DNA of 64,000 nucleotides from Pseudonocardia broussonetiae (GCF_013155125.1 NZ_CP053564.1:4161501-4225500); one strand, 5' to 3'; shown: positions 7,806 through 16,846, numbered from the stretch's first letter. Numbers and translations are program-made. Notes: generated by a model from the sequence alone, not told the origin.

Positions 7806-8779
7806 GATCGTTCCTGCCTTGCGCCGCCCGGGCCGGCGCGGCCCTGCTGCTCACCGCCGTCCTGTTCCCCCTGACCTCCGGCACCGCCGCCGCTCACGGG
7901 GGCGCGCTCGAGGCATCTCCGAGCATCGCCCGGATCCTCTCCGTGGATCCACCGGTGCCCGGCCTCGCCGTCGCGGTCATCGAGATGGGCGCGCGGCTGC
8001 GCATCGTCAACGACACCGGCGAGACCGTGCAGGTCGTGCCGGCCGGGCCCACCCGCGCGGTGGAGCCGATCGTCCCCCCCGCAACGACCGCCCGCTGGGC
8101 CGACTCGCGGATCGACGCCGCGATGCACCCGATCCCGGCCGAGGGCGTCCGGGCCTGGTCGGTCCCGTTGCTCGTCGGCGACCGCGAGGTCTCCGTGCAC
8201 GGCGAGCAGGTCTTCCCCCCGGCCCCGCCCGCGGGGCTGTGGTGGCTGGCCACCGCCGTCGCCGCCGTCGTCGCCGGAACGATGGGGACCATGGGCCTGA
8301 CCCGCAGGTGGGCCGCCCTCGCGACTGCGGCGATCACCGTGCTCGTCGTCGGTGGGCACGTGGTCCACGTCCTCGGCGCGGCGCTGGTCCCGGATGACCA
8401 GTACTACCTCCTCGTCGTCGTCAGCGGCGCCGGACCCGGGCTCGCGGCATGGCTCGCCGGGGCGGTGGGCGTGGTCCTGACCGTGATTGGGCGCCGATTC
8501 GGGCTGCTGCTGTGCGGGCTGGCAGGCGCCGTCCTCGCGATGGTCACCGCGTTCGGCACCGCAGGCTTCTCCAACGCCTTGCTGCCCTTCGGGTGGAGCG
8601 CCGACCTCGATCGCCTCACCACGGTGCTGACCTTCGGCGCCGGGCTCGGCCTGTTCCTCACCGGGTTCGCGGTGCTCCGCGCCCTCACCCCGGATCTCCC
8701 GCTGGGCGACGACGATCCGCCGCCAGGCGGAGACGACGCGACCGCCGACGTCACCGAGCGGTCCGGGGGCCTGCGGTGA
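7802..8779 (+). CDS. Secreted/membrane protein of the cbt operon, unknown function
   Basis: A 325-residue protein with a signal peptide ending in AAA before HGG, a roughly 100-residue beta-rich extracytoplasmic segment and five membrane helices from residue 140 to 290, then an acidic Pro/Asp tail. Processing would leave a near-N-terminal histidine, a feature of some copper-binding proteins such as CopC, but no other ligand motif is evident. The TTG start overlaps the stop of the ArsR gene and the stop overlaps the GTG of the following lipoprotein gene, so this belongs to the metal operon. I recognise it only as a recurrent actinobacterial unknown. Confidence 0.72.
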   Translation: MRSFLPCAARAGAALLLTAVLFPLTSGTAAAHGGALEASPSIARILSVDPPVPGLAVAVIEMGARLRIVNDTGETVQVVPAGPTRAVEPIVPPATTARWADSRIDAAMHPIPAEGVRAWSVPLLVGDREVSVHGEQVFPPAPPAGLWWLATAVAAVVAGTMGTMGLTRRWAALATAAITVLVVGGHVVHVLGAALVPDDQYYLLVVVSGAGPGLAAWLAGAVGVVLTVIGRRFGLLLCGLAGAVLAMVTAFGTAGFSNALLPFGWSADLDRLTTVLTFGAGLGLFLTGFAVLRALTPDLPLGDDDPPPGGDDATADVTERSGGLR

Positions 8780-9189
8780 GCCGGACCTCGCAGATCGTCG
8801 CTGCGGCCCTCGCCGGGGCACTCGTCCTGACGGCGGGCTGCGGCGCGCCGGCGGCCCCCCCGGCCAGCGCCCCGACCAGCAGCGGACCGGCTGCCGACTC
8901 CCGCGCTGCGATCACCGCCGTTCCGACCGCCACGGTCCTCGCGCTGACCTTCGCCGACGGCCGCTCCGACCGGGCCGCGGACAGGATCGCCGTTGCACTC
9001 GGCGAGGCCGTGGAGCTGACCGTCACCAGCGACGTCGCGGACGAGGTGCACCTACACGGCTACGACCTGTCCGGGCCCGTCACGGCGGGAGGTTCGGCCA
9101 CCCTGTCGTTCACCGCAGACATCCCCGGGGTGTTCGAGATCGAGCTCGAGGAGTCGGGAGAGCCGCTCGCCCGGCTCGAGGTGAGCTGA
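8776..9189 (+). CDS. Lipoprotein with cupredoxin-like domain
   Basis: A 137-residue lipoprotein with a lipobox ending LTAGC, a Pro/Ser-rich linker and a C-terminal cupredoxin-like fold (residues 50-137). The segment DEVHLHGYDL followed by FTADIPGVFEIELEE is the typical beta-sandwich pattern. The usual Cys and Met copper ligands are missing, so it may bind metal through His only or act as a structural or delivery partner. The GTG overlaps the previous stop (GTGA) and its own stop overlaps the next ATG (TGATG), so four genes are translationally coupled. Confidence 0.75.
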   Translation: MSRTSQIVAAALAGALVLTAGCGAPAAPPASAPTSSGPAADSRAAITAVPTATVLALTFADGRSDRAADRIAVALGEAVELTVTSDVADEVHLHGYDLSGPVTAGGSATLSFTADIPGVFEIELEESGEPLARLEVS

Positions 9190-10493
9190 TGCTGCTGGCC
9201 CACGGTGTGGGCACGCGCAGCGACCTGCCGGTCCCAGCCGAGCTCGCCGCAGTCGGCGCCGGCCTCGCGGTGGTGATCTCCTTCGCCGTACTCGCACTCC
9301 GGTGGCGCACCGCCCGGCCCGACGGCACCACGGCGGGCCGTCCACTCCCCGGCCCGATCGCGGCGGTGCTCGACAGCTCGCTGCCGCGCCTGGCCCTGCG
9401 GGTCGCCGGCCTGCTCGCCGCCACCGCGGTCGTCGTCATCGGACTGTTCGGTCCGGACGACCCGAGCGACAACGTGGCGCCGTGGGCGCTGTACGTGACG
9501 TTCTGGGTCGGGCTGGTCCCCGCATCCCTGCTGCTGGGGCCGGTGTGGCGGCTGCTCAACCCGCTGCGCCTCCTGCACGTGCTCGTGGCCCGCGTGGCAC
9601 GCATCGACCCCGACAAAGGTCTGCGCCGGCTCCCCGACGGCATCGGGATCTGGCCCGCAGCGGCGTCGCTGGGGGTCTTCGTCTGGCTGGAGCTCGCCCA
9701 TCCGGACCCGGCGAATCCTCGGTTGGTCGCCGCCTTCGTCCTCGGATACTCCGCCGTCCACGTCGTCGCCGCGCTGGTGTTCGGCCGCTCCTGGTTCGAC
9801 CGCGGCGACGGTTTCGAGGTGTACTCGACGCTGCTGGGATCCCTCGCCCCGCTGGGCCGTCGCGCCGACGGGCGGCTCGTGTTGCGCAACCCGATCGACG
9901 GGCTGGGCTCGGTGCCCGCCGTACCCGGGCTGGTGGCGGTCGTGGTCGTGCTCGTCGGATCCACCGCGTTCGACGGGCTGTCCCGGACCTCGTTCTGGGC
10001 CGCTGCCGTGCCCGACGGGCCGGCGTGGCGCACCGCAGGTCTGGTGATCGCCACGGCGGCGGTCGCCGTGCTCTACCTCGCCGCAACCCGCCGGCCAGAC
10101 CCAGGGCCCGGCACCGGCCGGGCCCCGCTCCCGGCCGGTTACGCCCCCACCCTCATCCCGATCGCCGCCGGCTACGCGATCGCCCACTACTTCTCGCTGC
10201 TGTTGTTCGACGGCCAGCTGACGATCATCCTGGCCAGCGATCCACTGGGGAACGGCACCGACCTGTTCGGCACCGCGAACCGCACCGTGGACTACGCGGT
10301 GGTCGGCACGACGACCATCGCGCTCGTCCAGCTCGGCGCGATCGTGATCGGGCACCTCGTGGCCACGGTGAGCGCACACGACCGCTCGCTGCGGATGTTC
10401 CCGGCGCCGATCGCCACCCGCGTGCAGTACCCGTTGCTCGCCGCGATGGTGGCCCTGACCTGTGGGGCGGTGGGCCTGGTGTTCGCGCCGTAG
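9189..10493 (+). CDS. Polytopic membrane protein, last gene of the cbt operon
   Basis: A 434-residue protein with about ten membrane helices and no assigned family that I can name. Landmarks are WALYVTFWVGLVPASLLLGP in the first third, a conserved-looking RSWFDRGDGFEVYSTL loop and AGYAIAHYFSLLLFDGQ near the end. Coupling to a cupredoxin-like lipoprotein and to cbtBA suggests a role in metal movement or metal-dependent envelope chemistry, by context only. The C-terminal codons and the 3' flank recur as a 43-nt remnant at 21611-21653. Confidence 0.72.
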   Translation: MLLAHGVGTRSDLPVPAELAAVGAGLAVVISFAVLALRWRTARPDGTTAGRPLPGPIAAVLDSSLPRLALRVAGLLAATAVVVIGLFGPDDPSDNVAPWALYVTFWVGLVPASLLLGPVWRLLNPLRLLHVLVARVARIDPDKGLRRLPDGIGIWPAAASLGVFVWLELAHPDPANPRLVAAFVLGYSAVHVVAALVFGRSWFDRGDGFEVYSTLLGSLAPLGRRADGRLVLRNPIDGLGSVPAVPGLVAVVVVLVGSTAFDGLSRTSFWAAAVPDGPAWRTAGLVIATAAVAVLYLAATRRPDPGPGTGRAPLPAGYAPTLIPIAAGYAIAHYFSLLLFDGQLTIILASDPLGNGTDLFGTANRTVDYAVVGTTTIALVQLGAIVIGHLVATVSAHDRSLRMFPAPIATRVQYPLLAAMVALTCGAVGLVFAP

Positions 10494-10536
10494 GCCGACC
10501 AGCCGTTCAGTTGTCGTCCCACACGAATTATGCACG

Positions 10537-11637
10537 TTATGAGCGGAAGCTGACGTGGATGTGATCGTAGTGGCCGCCGGTCGCGTCCGCCGGGTCGTAC
10601 ACCCCGCCACCGGTGTAGGCGCGACCCCATCCTCCCTGATCCGCCGTGCCGGGAGTCCAGATGCGGCCCTGCCAGATGAGGTAGGCGACACCTAGTGCGT
10701 CGGCGTTGAGGCGGAACCACTCGGCCGCCCGCCATCCGTTGTCGATCTCGGCGCCCCGGGCGAAGCGTCCACCCTCCCCGGGGAACAGGTCACATCCCTT
10801 GCCGCGCGGGTGGTCACTCGTCGGGTTTCCCGGTCGGCCGGCGAAGCAGCCGGCCGATCGGATCACCGGTCCGGACCTCAGCCCGCCGAAAGCCACCTCG
10901 GCCTGGGCCAGGGCGTAGGCGGTCGTGGGTGTCACGCATCCGCGGGTACTCGTCGGGTCCTCGGCCGTGCAGCCCGCGCCGGCGCCTTCCAGGGCCTGCA
11001 CCGATCCGGCGCTGCCGGGGGCGCAGGCGGTGCTCGCGGATGCAGCGAGGACGGTGGCGTCGGAGCCGGCCGCCGCGAGGATGTCCGCGGCCGTCTGTTC
11101 CCACTTCGCGTAGGCCAGGGGGAACGCGGAGCGCTGGACGGTCTGAGCCGCCTGCCACAGCGGCATCTCCGTCCAGCCGGGGACCGCGAGCAACCTCTCG
11201 AAGAACTGGGTGGCCGCGTAGCGCGGGTCCCGCACCTGCGCGGGGCTGCCCCAGCCTTGCGACGGACGCTGCTGGAACAGGCCGAGGGAGTCGCGGTCGC
11301 CGTAGTCGAGGTTGCGCAGGCCCGACTCCTGCAGTGCGGTACCCAGGGCGACCCAGAGGCCGCGGTCGGGTACACCGAGCTCGCGACCCGTGGCCACGAT
11401 GGCAGCGGCGTTGGAGAGCTGCTCGCCGCTGACCCCGGCGTCGCCTGCTGGCTTGATCGGCACCGCTGCGCCGGAAGGAGTGCACGCCCCCTGGCGCGCA
11501 GCGCTGCTCATCAGCGCGGAGGCCGCGACGAAGGCGACCCCGCCGAGGGCTGCGACCAAGGCAAGTAGAGCGGCTACTGCCGCAAGGCGGACGCCGAGTC
11601 GTCGTACCGCAACGGCGGCGTGCTCATATCCGTTCAC
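10537..11637 (-). CDS. Membrane-anchored cell-wall hydrolase-like protein
   Basis: A 366-residue protein with an N-terminal membrane anchor (residues 17-42), then a lytic-transglycosylase-like domain (residues 68-195). The segment with QESGLRNLDYGDRDSLGLFQQRP keeps the catalytic-type Glu and the S-x-G-L-F-Q pattern. A C-terminal domain (residues 245-366) contains TSDHPRGKGCDLFPG and YDHIHVSF, resembling small M15/ARB_07466-type peptidase domains. Proteins of this design are frequent in actinobacterial conjugative elements, as VirB1-like wall openers. No conjugation gene is adjacent here. The start is GTG without a strong ribosome site. Confidence 0.7.
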   Translation of the reverse strand: MNGYEHAAVAVRRLGVRLAAVAALLALVAALGGVAFVAASALMSSAARQGACTPSGAAVPIKPAGDAGVSGEQLSNAAAIVATGRELGVPDRGLWVALGTALQESGLRNLDYGDRDSLGLFQQRPSQGWGSPAQVRDPRYAATQFFERLLAVPGWTEMPLWQAAQTVQRSAFPLAYAKWEQTAADILAAAGSDATVLAASASTACAPGSAGSVQALEGAGAGCTAEDPTSTRGCVTPTTAYALAQAEVAFGGLRSGPVIRSAGCFAGRPGNPTSDHPRGKGCDLFPGEGGRFARGAEIDNGWRAAEWFRLNADALGVAYLIWQGRIWTPGTADQGGWGRAYTGGGVYDPADATGGHYDHIHVSFRS

Positions 11638-11720
11638 GACATGCGGGCCGACCTGGTGTCTCCGGTGGTGACCCCGCTGCTCACCGTTCGAGGGTGCCCC
11701 ACGATGACCGGTTTGCGAAA

Positions 11721-11737
11721 GTCCGGGTCGTCCGGAC
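11721..11737. terminator. Small hairpin downstream of the ZIP gene
   Basis: GTCCGG-GTCGT-CCGGAC is a 6-bp stem with a 5-nt loop 15 nt past the ZIP transporter stop. It could serve as a weak terminator; there is no U-run. Confidence 0.35.
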
Positions 11738-11751
11738 GTTGCCTCTCACTA

Positions 11752-13026
11752 TCAGGCGGCGACCAGGAGACCGGTCAGATACATGATCACCACGCCAGCG
11801 CCGAGCCCGCCGAGCATGGCCGGGTCGAGCAGGCGGCCGCTGGTGCGGTCGCGCAGCCCGGGCACGATCTGGATGATCACCTGCACGATCGCCCCGACGC
11901 CGACGCCGAACAGCAGTGCCGAGAGGCCTGCGTTGTCCACCGATGCGCCGATGACGGCGCCGAGGATGGCGGGCGCACCGGCGATGAGGCCAAGCCCGAC
12001 CAGGGACCACAGCGACGGGCGGCGTGTCGTCAGCGGGGCGACGATGGCCAGTCCTTCGGTGGTGTTGTGCGCGGCGAAGCCCACGATCAGGGCGGCGCCC
12101 AGCGCGAGCTCGCCGACCGCGTACGCCGACCCGATCACGAGGCCCTCGCCGAGGTTGTGCAGGCCGATCCCGATGGCGATCATCACCGCCAGTCGCATCC
12201 CGGCCGAACCGGTGTCGCGCTCGTCGGGCCGGCGGCCCGCGAGCACCTTGTCGACGGTGGTCAGGGCGAGGAAGGCCAGCCCAGCACCGAGGAACACGAG
12301 GACCGGGCCGCCGAACGCGCCTCCGGACAGTGCGGCCAGCTCGAGGCCCTCGAGCAGGGCGTCGAGGGCCAGGTAGGCGAGCAGACCGACGGTCAGTGCC
12401 AGCAGAACCCGGACCACGCGTCCGCTGGTGCGGCGCAGGATGGGCAGCACCAGCATCCCCAGCAGCACGGGCAGCACGCCGACGTACGTGCCGACCAGCG
12501 CCATCAGGCCGAGGAACTCGAACCCGGGTTCCGGGGTGGCGACGGCGGCGTCGACGACGTGCTCGATCACGAGCCCGGTGGAGGTCAGCATCGAGACGGT
12601 GTAGGGCTGCCCGTCCTGCCACGGGTAGTTCAGCACGAGGGTGTCGGCCGCCAGCCGGCCGATCGGTTCATCCGCGCCGGTGAAGTCCACGTAGGAGTCG
12701 TTGACGAAGACCTGCGCGACGGCGACGGGGTCCGGGCCGGTGTTGCGCAGCACCAGTTCGATCGAGCCCGGTGCGATGACCGTGCGCTCGACGGCCAGCT
12801 CCTCGACCGGGGGGCCCAACCGTTCCGGCAGGGTCTGCCCGCCGTAGGCGGCCAGACCGCCCAGGGCCGCGACCAGGACGGCGACCAGGCCGACGACCAG
12901 GACCCACAGCGGGACCCGCCCGGACTTGCCGGTGCGGGTCTCGGCCGGCGTCGGCCCCTCGGCGTCAGCCCGGGCGTCCGGGTCCATCGGGCGCTCGGCG
13001 TCGCGGCTCTCCTCGGTGGTGCTCAT
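11752..13026 (-). CDS. ZIP-family metal transporter with N-terminal extracytoplasmic domain
   Basis: A 424-residue protein. A cytoplasmic acidic N-terminus and one helix (residues 40-62) precede an extracytoplasmic segment of about 110 residues, then seven or eight helices. The paired ZIP motifs are IGLHNLGEGL in one helix and AAHNTTEGLAI in the next, which form the transport metal site. It probably imports Mn2+, Fe2+ or Zn2+. The start is the ATG in an ATGA overlap with the multicopper oxidase gene; the open frame upstream is out of phase with the oxidase and is not used. The extra external domain is unusual for ZIP proteins. As third gene after a DtxR-type regulator it is likely repressed by metal sufficiency. 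Confidence 0.88.
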   Translation of the reverse strand: MSTTEESRDAERPMDPDARADAEGPTPAETRTGKSGRVPLWVLVVGLVAVLVAALGGLAAYGGQTLPERLGPPVEELAVERTVIAPGSIELVLRNTGPDPVAVAQVFVNDSYVDFTGADEPIGRLAADTLVLNYPWQDGQPYTVSMLTSTGLVIEHVVDAAVATPEPGFEFLGLMALVGTYVGVLPVLLGMLVLPILRRTSGRVVRVLLALTVGLLAYLALDALLEGLELAALSGGAFGGPVLVFLGAGLAFLALTTVDKVLAGRRPDERDTGSAGMRLAVMIAIGIGLHNLGEGLVIGSAYAVGELALGAALIVGFAAHNTTEGLAIVAPLTTRRPSLWSLVGLGLIAGAPAILGAVIGASVDNAGLSALLFGVGVGAIVQVIIQIVPGLRDRTSGRLLDPAMLGGLGAGVVIMYLTGLLVAA

Positions 13027-14078
13027 GACTCGGCTCCGTCCACGACGTCGAAGAAGCCCATCCAGCCGAGGTCGGCGAACTCGGACTTGTGGGCGTGGAA
13101 CATGAACTTCCCCGGGTAGGGGAACCGGATCTCGCAGATCCCGCGCTGGCCCTGGGCCTGGATGACGGTGTCGGTGAACTCGCTGGGTTCCAGGCGGGTG
13201 CCGGTGGGGTAGTAGTCGAAGAAGTTGCCGTGCAGGTGGAAGCTGTTGATCGGGTCGTACTCCAGGATGTTCACCAGGTAGATCCGGACCAGCTCGCCGC
13301 GGCGGACCTGGATCGGGTCGTTCATGTAGACGAACGGGATGCCGTTCACGGCGTAGAGCTGGTTGCCCTCGCCGTCGAACGTCGTGTTGTAGCCGTGCTG
13401 CACCATGATCATCTCGTCGGCGGGGGGACGGCCGCCGGGCGGGTCGACGATGAACGTGCCGTACATGCCGCGCGCGATGTGCTCGGCCAGCGGCCCGACG
13501 TGGCAGTGGTAGAGGTGCAGTCCGAACGGCTCGGCGTCGAAGGTGTAGGTGAACTCCTCGCCCGGGGAGATGATGCCGCGCCCGACCATCGGGACGCCGT
13601 CCATCTCGGCGGGGTGGATGCCGTGGAAGTGCATCGTGTGGGGGTGCTCGGAGTCGTTGACGAAGCGCACACGCATCAGGTCGCCGGCAGTGGCGCGCAG
13701 GGTGGGGCCGGGGATGGAGCCGTTGAACGTCCACGCGGGGAACACCACGCCGGGCGCGACCTCGATGTCGCGGTCCTCGGCGCGGATTGTCCAGTCGCGC
13801 ACGGTGCGGCCGTTCTCGGTGGAGACCGTGCCGTAGTCGAACTCGCGCAGCAGAGTGCGGGGGTCGAAGCCGTTGGCCGCGTGGTCGACACCGGCACCGC
13901 CGCGGAACGTCGCGCCGTTCGCGCCCCCCATCGCGGAGTGGCCACCACCGGAGCCTGCTCCGCCGCCCGGCTCAGGCGGGCTGTGGTGGTCCGGGGGAGT
14001 GTCGGCGGATGCACGGAGGGGAAGCGCGGCGAGCGCGACCCCGCCCGCACCGGCCAGGAATCGCCGTCGAGACGTCAT
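13023..14078 (-). CDS. Two-domain multicopper oxidase, Tat-exported
   Basis: A 351-residue protein beginning TSRRRFLAG, a twin-arginine signal with an Ala-rich h-region, followed by a His/Gly-rich linker. Domain 1 carries HTMHFHGIHP and LYHCHVGPLAEH...M, giving a type-1 copper Cys plus trinuclear-cluster His. Domain 2 carries NSFHLHGNFF and FMFHAHKSEF with no Cys. This is the two-domain laccase/nitrite-reductase-like plan with T1 copper in the first domain. Substrate is unknown; oxidation of Mn(II), Fe(II) or Cu(I) before ZIP import is a reasonable idea. The ATG has GGAGG and overlaps the regulator stop (ATGA). Confidence 0.9.
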   Translation of the reverse strand: MTSRRRFLAGAGGVALAALPLRASADTPPDHHSPPEPGGGAGSGGGHSAMGGANGATFRGGAGVDHAANGFDPRTLLREFDYGTVSTENGRTVRDWTIRAEDRDIEVAPGVVFPAWTFNGSIPGPTLRATAGDLMRVRFVNDSEHPHTMHFHGIHPAEMDGVPMVGRGIISPGEEFTYTFDAEPFGLHLYHCHVGPLAEHIARGMYGTFIVDPPGGRPPADEMIMVQHGYNTTFDGEGNQLYAVNGIPFVYMNDPIQVRRGELVRIYLVNILEYDPINSFHLHGNFFDYYPTGTRLEPSEFTDTVIQAQGQRGICEIRFPYPGKFMFHAHKSEFADLGWMGFFDVVDGAES

Positions 14079-14776
14079 GGGGTTCCTCCGAAGACGAGAT
14101 CGGCCAGCTGCGGGCCCAGTGGGATGCGTCGCCCGTCGAGTCGGACCCACAGCGGCCCTCCGAAAGGGGCCTGCTCCAGTACCTCGAGCGCGACACCCGG
14201 CCGGATGCCGAGCTCTCCCAGATAGCGCAGGGCGGTGCTGTCGCGGGCGGACACCCGGCTGACCACGACGTGCGACCCCGGGTGGGCCTGGCTCAGCGCG
14301 GGTGGCCTGCCATCGTCGTGGTGGCCGTGGCGCGTCGGGATCGGATCGCCGTGCGGGTCGTGCGTCGGATGTCCGAGAAAAGCGTCGATGCGCTCAAGGA
14401 GCCGCTCGCTCACGGCGTGCTCCAGGATGTCGGCCTCTGCATGCACGTCCTCCCACGGGACACCGAGCACCCTGACGAGGAACTCCTCGACCAGCCGTTG
14501 ACGGCGGATCACCGTCACCGCATGCCGCCTCCCGTGGTCGGTCAGCTCGACCCGGTGGGCTGCGGGCCGCACGACGAGATCATCGACGGCCAGCCGGTTG
14601 AGCATGGCCGACACCGACGGCGGCGCTACGCCCAGCAGTTCGGCGAGGGAGCTGGTGGTCGCCGAACCCCGGCTGGTGGTGAGGTCGAAGACCGCCTTGA
14701 GGAAGTCTTCGACGGCCTCGGTGTGGGGTCGTGAACAGCACTGATGACTCTGGTGACGTGCCGCGACAGCGCGCAT
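14075..14776 (-). CDS. DtxR/MntR-family metal-dependent repressor
   Basis: A 233-residue regulator. The N-terminal helix-turn-helix includes TTSSLAELLGVAPPSVSAMLNRL (residues 41-63), followed by the metal-binding dimerisation domain (EEFLVRVLGVPWEDVHAEADILEHAVS) with Glu, His and Cys-free ligands. A His-rich loop (residues 136-152) precedes an SH3/FeoA-like C-terminal domain. The arrangement matches IdeR/MntR/SirR proteins that sense Fe2+ or Mn2+. It is first in a three-gene operon with overlapping stops and starts, so it likely autoregulates the oxidase and ZIP genes. No strong ribosome site precedes the ATG; a leaderless transcript is possible. Confidence 0.88.
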   Translation of the reverse strand: MRAVAARHQSHQCCSRPHTEAVEDFLKAVFDLTTSRGSATTSSLAELLGVAPPSVSAMLNRLAVDDLVVRPAAHRVELTDHGRRHAVTVIRRQRLVEEFLVRVLGVPWEDVHAEADILEHAVSERLLERIDAFLGHPTHDPHGDPIPTRHGHHDDGRPPALSQAHPGSHVVVSRVSARDSTALRYLGELGIRPGVALEVLEQAPFGGPLWVRLDGRRIPLGPQLADLVFGGTP

Positions 14777-14841
14777 GAACCGAAAGGATAGACGCTGTGA
14801 CCATCAACAGTTAGTCGTGTCTCATTATCGGACGAGCCATA

Positions 14842-15019
14842 TCAAGCAGGACCCGTAGTGAGCCCGTCAGAAGACCGGTGCGCAGCCGCCTGCGTCGGCA
14901 GAGGAGCGGTGTTCGGGTTGTCGGTCAGCGCTCGAAGGAATTGCTCGAAGCGCGGGTCGTCGGGGGTGTCCAGGGCCGGACGACACGAACAGGAAGTCGG
15001 CGTCGGTCACGCGGGGCAT
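14842..15019 (-). pseudogene. Frameshifted remnant of a small unknown gene
   Basis: The minus strand starts MPRVTDADFLFVSSG and, after a one-base frame change near 14960, continues LDTPDDPRFEQFLRALTDN to a TGA. The two parts read naturally end to end but in different frames. No family is recognised. It may be a decayed gene or chance. Confidence 0.25.
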
Positions 15020-15080
15020 CGAAATACGCCGTGACGGTGTTCGGGGCCGTGCGGGCGGGGTCGGAAGTGATCAACGACGT

Positions 15081-16184
15081 TCAGCTTCTGAGCGCTGCTG
15101 ACCTGGCGCCCACGGTCCGCCACGCCGCGACCAGCAGGACGAGGCGGGCGACGCCGAGCAGCCATGGGATCGGCAGGGACAGCCCGTACCAGAACAGCGC
15201 CTCGACGGGAAGCAGGACGACGGCGAGGACGGCGCCGGCGCGCGACCCGTGCCGCACCAGCCACGCCGCCCACGCTGCGGTGAGGGTGAGGGCCAAGAAG
15301 ACGGTGGTGAGCACGACGAGGGTGGAGGGCGACGCCCCGATGGACCACGGACCGGCGTACATGCGGAAGACCCCGAAGAAGGACGGCAGCTGCCCGGACT
15401 CGAGGAGCGACGCGGCGACGGGGACGCTCGCGCTCCCGAACCCGGCGACGTAGACCCACGTCACCACCGCGAAGGCGCGGGCGGGGAGCGCCGCGCGCTC
15501 TGCCTCGGGCCGCCGGGATCGCCGCACCAGCGTCAGCCCCAGCACAGCGAACAGCAGCAACCAGGCCGCGACCGCCCAGCCGGCCAGCGCGGGCGCGAAC
15601 GCGAGTGCCGGGAGAACCGCGACCAGCAGCCACAGGCCGAGGACCGCGGTCAGCCACCGCCGCAGGCCCGGCCAGGTGCCGCGGCGCGCCACCTCCACAC
15701 CGAGCACCAGCAACGCGATCCCCAGCAGGACGGTGTAGACGGCGTAGACGACGGCGAAGGCCCGGGGCGTCGCGCCGAATGCCGACACCGGCACCGAGAT
15801 CGCTATGCCCTCGGCGACGGTGAGCGCGGCCAGCACGGCCACCGCAGCGTGGTGGGCCAGCCGGGCGCGGCGTGTCCTGGGCACGACGCCGCTCGACCAG
15901 AGGGACAGCAGTCCGAGGACCGGCCCAACATGGCAGAGGGCGAGCACGATCTGCAGGGCTGCGGAGCCCCGCACGGGGTGCGGGTAGACGCTGGCGGCCC
16001 CGCTCTCTCCCGCCAGGTAGCCGGCGAGTGCGGCCCCCAGGACGCCACCCGCGACGCACACGGCGGCGGCCACGTCCACCCGGCCACCACCACGCAAGAC
16101 CGCAATCGCGCGAGTCATCGCGCCCGCTCGGCGGCCGGTGAGTCTGGCCGCGGTGGCCCATCGGGCGGTCCGTCTCGGGTTCAT
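15081..16184 (-). CDS. Polytopic membrane protein, unknown function
   Basis: A 367-residue protein with about nine membrane helices; Arg-rich N-terminus (NPRRTARW...) followed by helices throughout. No catalytic or transport motif is recognised. Features include HHAAVAVLAALTVAEGIAI in the first third and FFGVFRMYAGPWSIGASPS in a late loop. The ATG shares a base with the stop of the preceding gene (TGATG), so it is coupled to the 210-residue membrane protein upstream. It is the last gene of the run that begins with the LAL regulator, and regulation from there is plausible. Confidence 0.68.
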   Translation of the reverse strand: MNPRRTARWATAARLTGRRAGAMTRAIAVLRGGGRVDVAAAVCVAGGVLGAALAGYLAGESGAASVYPHPVRGSAALQIVLALCHVGPVLGLLSLWSSGVVPRTRRARLAHHAAVAVLAALTVAEGIAISVPVSAFGATPRAFAVVYAVYTVLLGIALLVLGVEVARRGTWPGLRRWLTAVLGLWLLVAVLPALAFAPALAGWAVAAWLLLFAVLGLTLVRRSRRPEAERAALPARAFAVVTWVYVAGFGSASVPVAASLLESGQLPSFFGVFRMYAGPWSIGASPSTLVVLTTVFLALTLTAAWAAWLVRHGSRAGAVLAVVLLPVEALFWYGLSLPIPWLLGVARLVLLVAAWRTVGARSAALRS

Positions 16185-16816
16185 CACTCCTCCACCGCGA
16201 TGACGGGCCGGTGCGGGATGGCGCAGGCCAGGCTCAGCACGGCGAGGGACGAGAGGAACAGGGCGGCCACCCACGCGCCACGCGGGTTGCCGACGGCGAG
16301 GCCGCTGCCGATCAACGACGCGAGGATCAGCCAGACCGGGACCGGCGAGAGCGCGATGGCGCCGGCGACGACGCGCGCCCAGGGCCGTCCGCGGCCGGAT
16401 AGCGCGTAGCCCCCGGCCATTCCGAACAGCGGCACCGCGATCGCGCCACCGCCGATCCCGCCGTCTGCGAAGACCGAGACCAGGACGGCCGGGGTGGCGG
16501 CGATGAACGCGAGCGGGGCCAGTGCCAGCCAGCGCCACCCGCGGCGGCCGCCCGTGCGGCGGAGGTGTTCGGCCCAGCCGAGCAGCACACCGGTGACCAC
16601 TCCGGGTAGCAGGATCCCCTCGAACGTCCCCACCCAGTCGAACGTCGACGCCGGGCCGGCGATCTCGGCCATGACCGCCCGCAGACCGGCGGCCCAGGCG
16701 AGCCCGCAGACCGCACCGATCAGCAGCAGCGGCGCCGCTCCGAGCGGCCCGCCGCCGGGTCGGGCGATGTGGGTCGGGCCGGTCGCGGTGGGTCGGGTCG
16801 TTCGGCTCGGGTCCAT
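16184..16816 (-). CDS. Polytopic membrane protein, unknown function
   Basis: A 210-residue protein with a Thr/Pro-rich cytoplasmic start and five to six helices. LLLIGAVCGLAWAAGLRAVMAE and FDWVGTFEGILLPGVVTGVLLGWAEHLRR are conserved-looking segments seen in actinobacterial unknowns. A strong GGAGGAG precedes the ATG. It lies 30 nt after the hemerythrin-reductase gene and overlaps the next membrane protein gene, indicating one transcript. No function can be assigned. Confidence 0.7.
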   Translation of the reverse strand: MDPSRTTRPTATGPTHIARPGGGPLGAAPLLLIGAVCGLAWAAGLRAVMAEIAGPASTFDWVGTFEGILLPGVVTGVLLGWAEHLRRTGGRRGWRWLALAPLAFIAATPAVLVSVFADGGIGGGAIAVPLFGMAGGYALSGRGRPWARVVAGAIALSPVPVWLILASLIGSGLAVGNPRGAWVAALFLSSLAVLSLACAIPHRPVIAVEE

Positions 16817-16846
16817 GGCTCCTCCTTCGTTTCGGGCGGCGACCGG

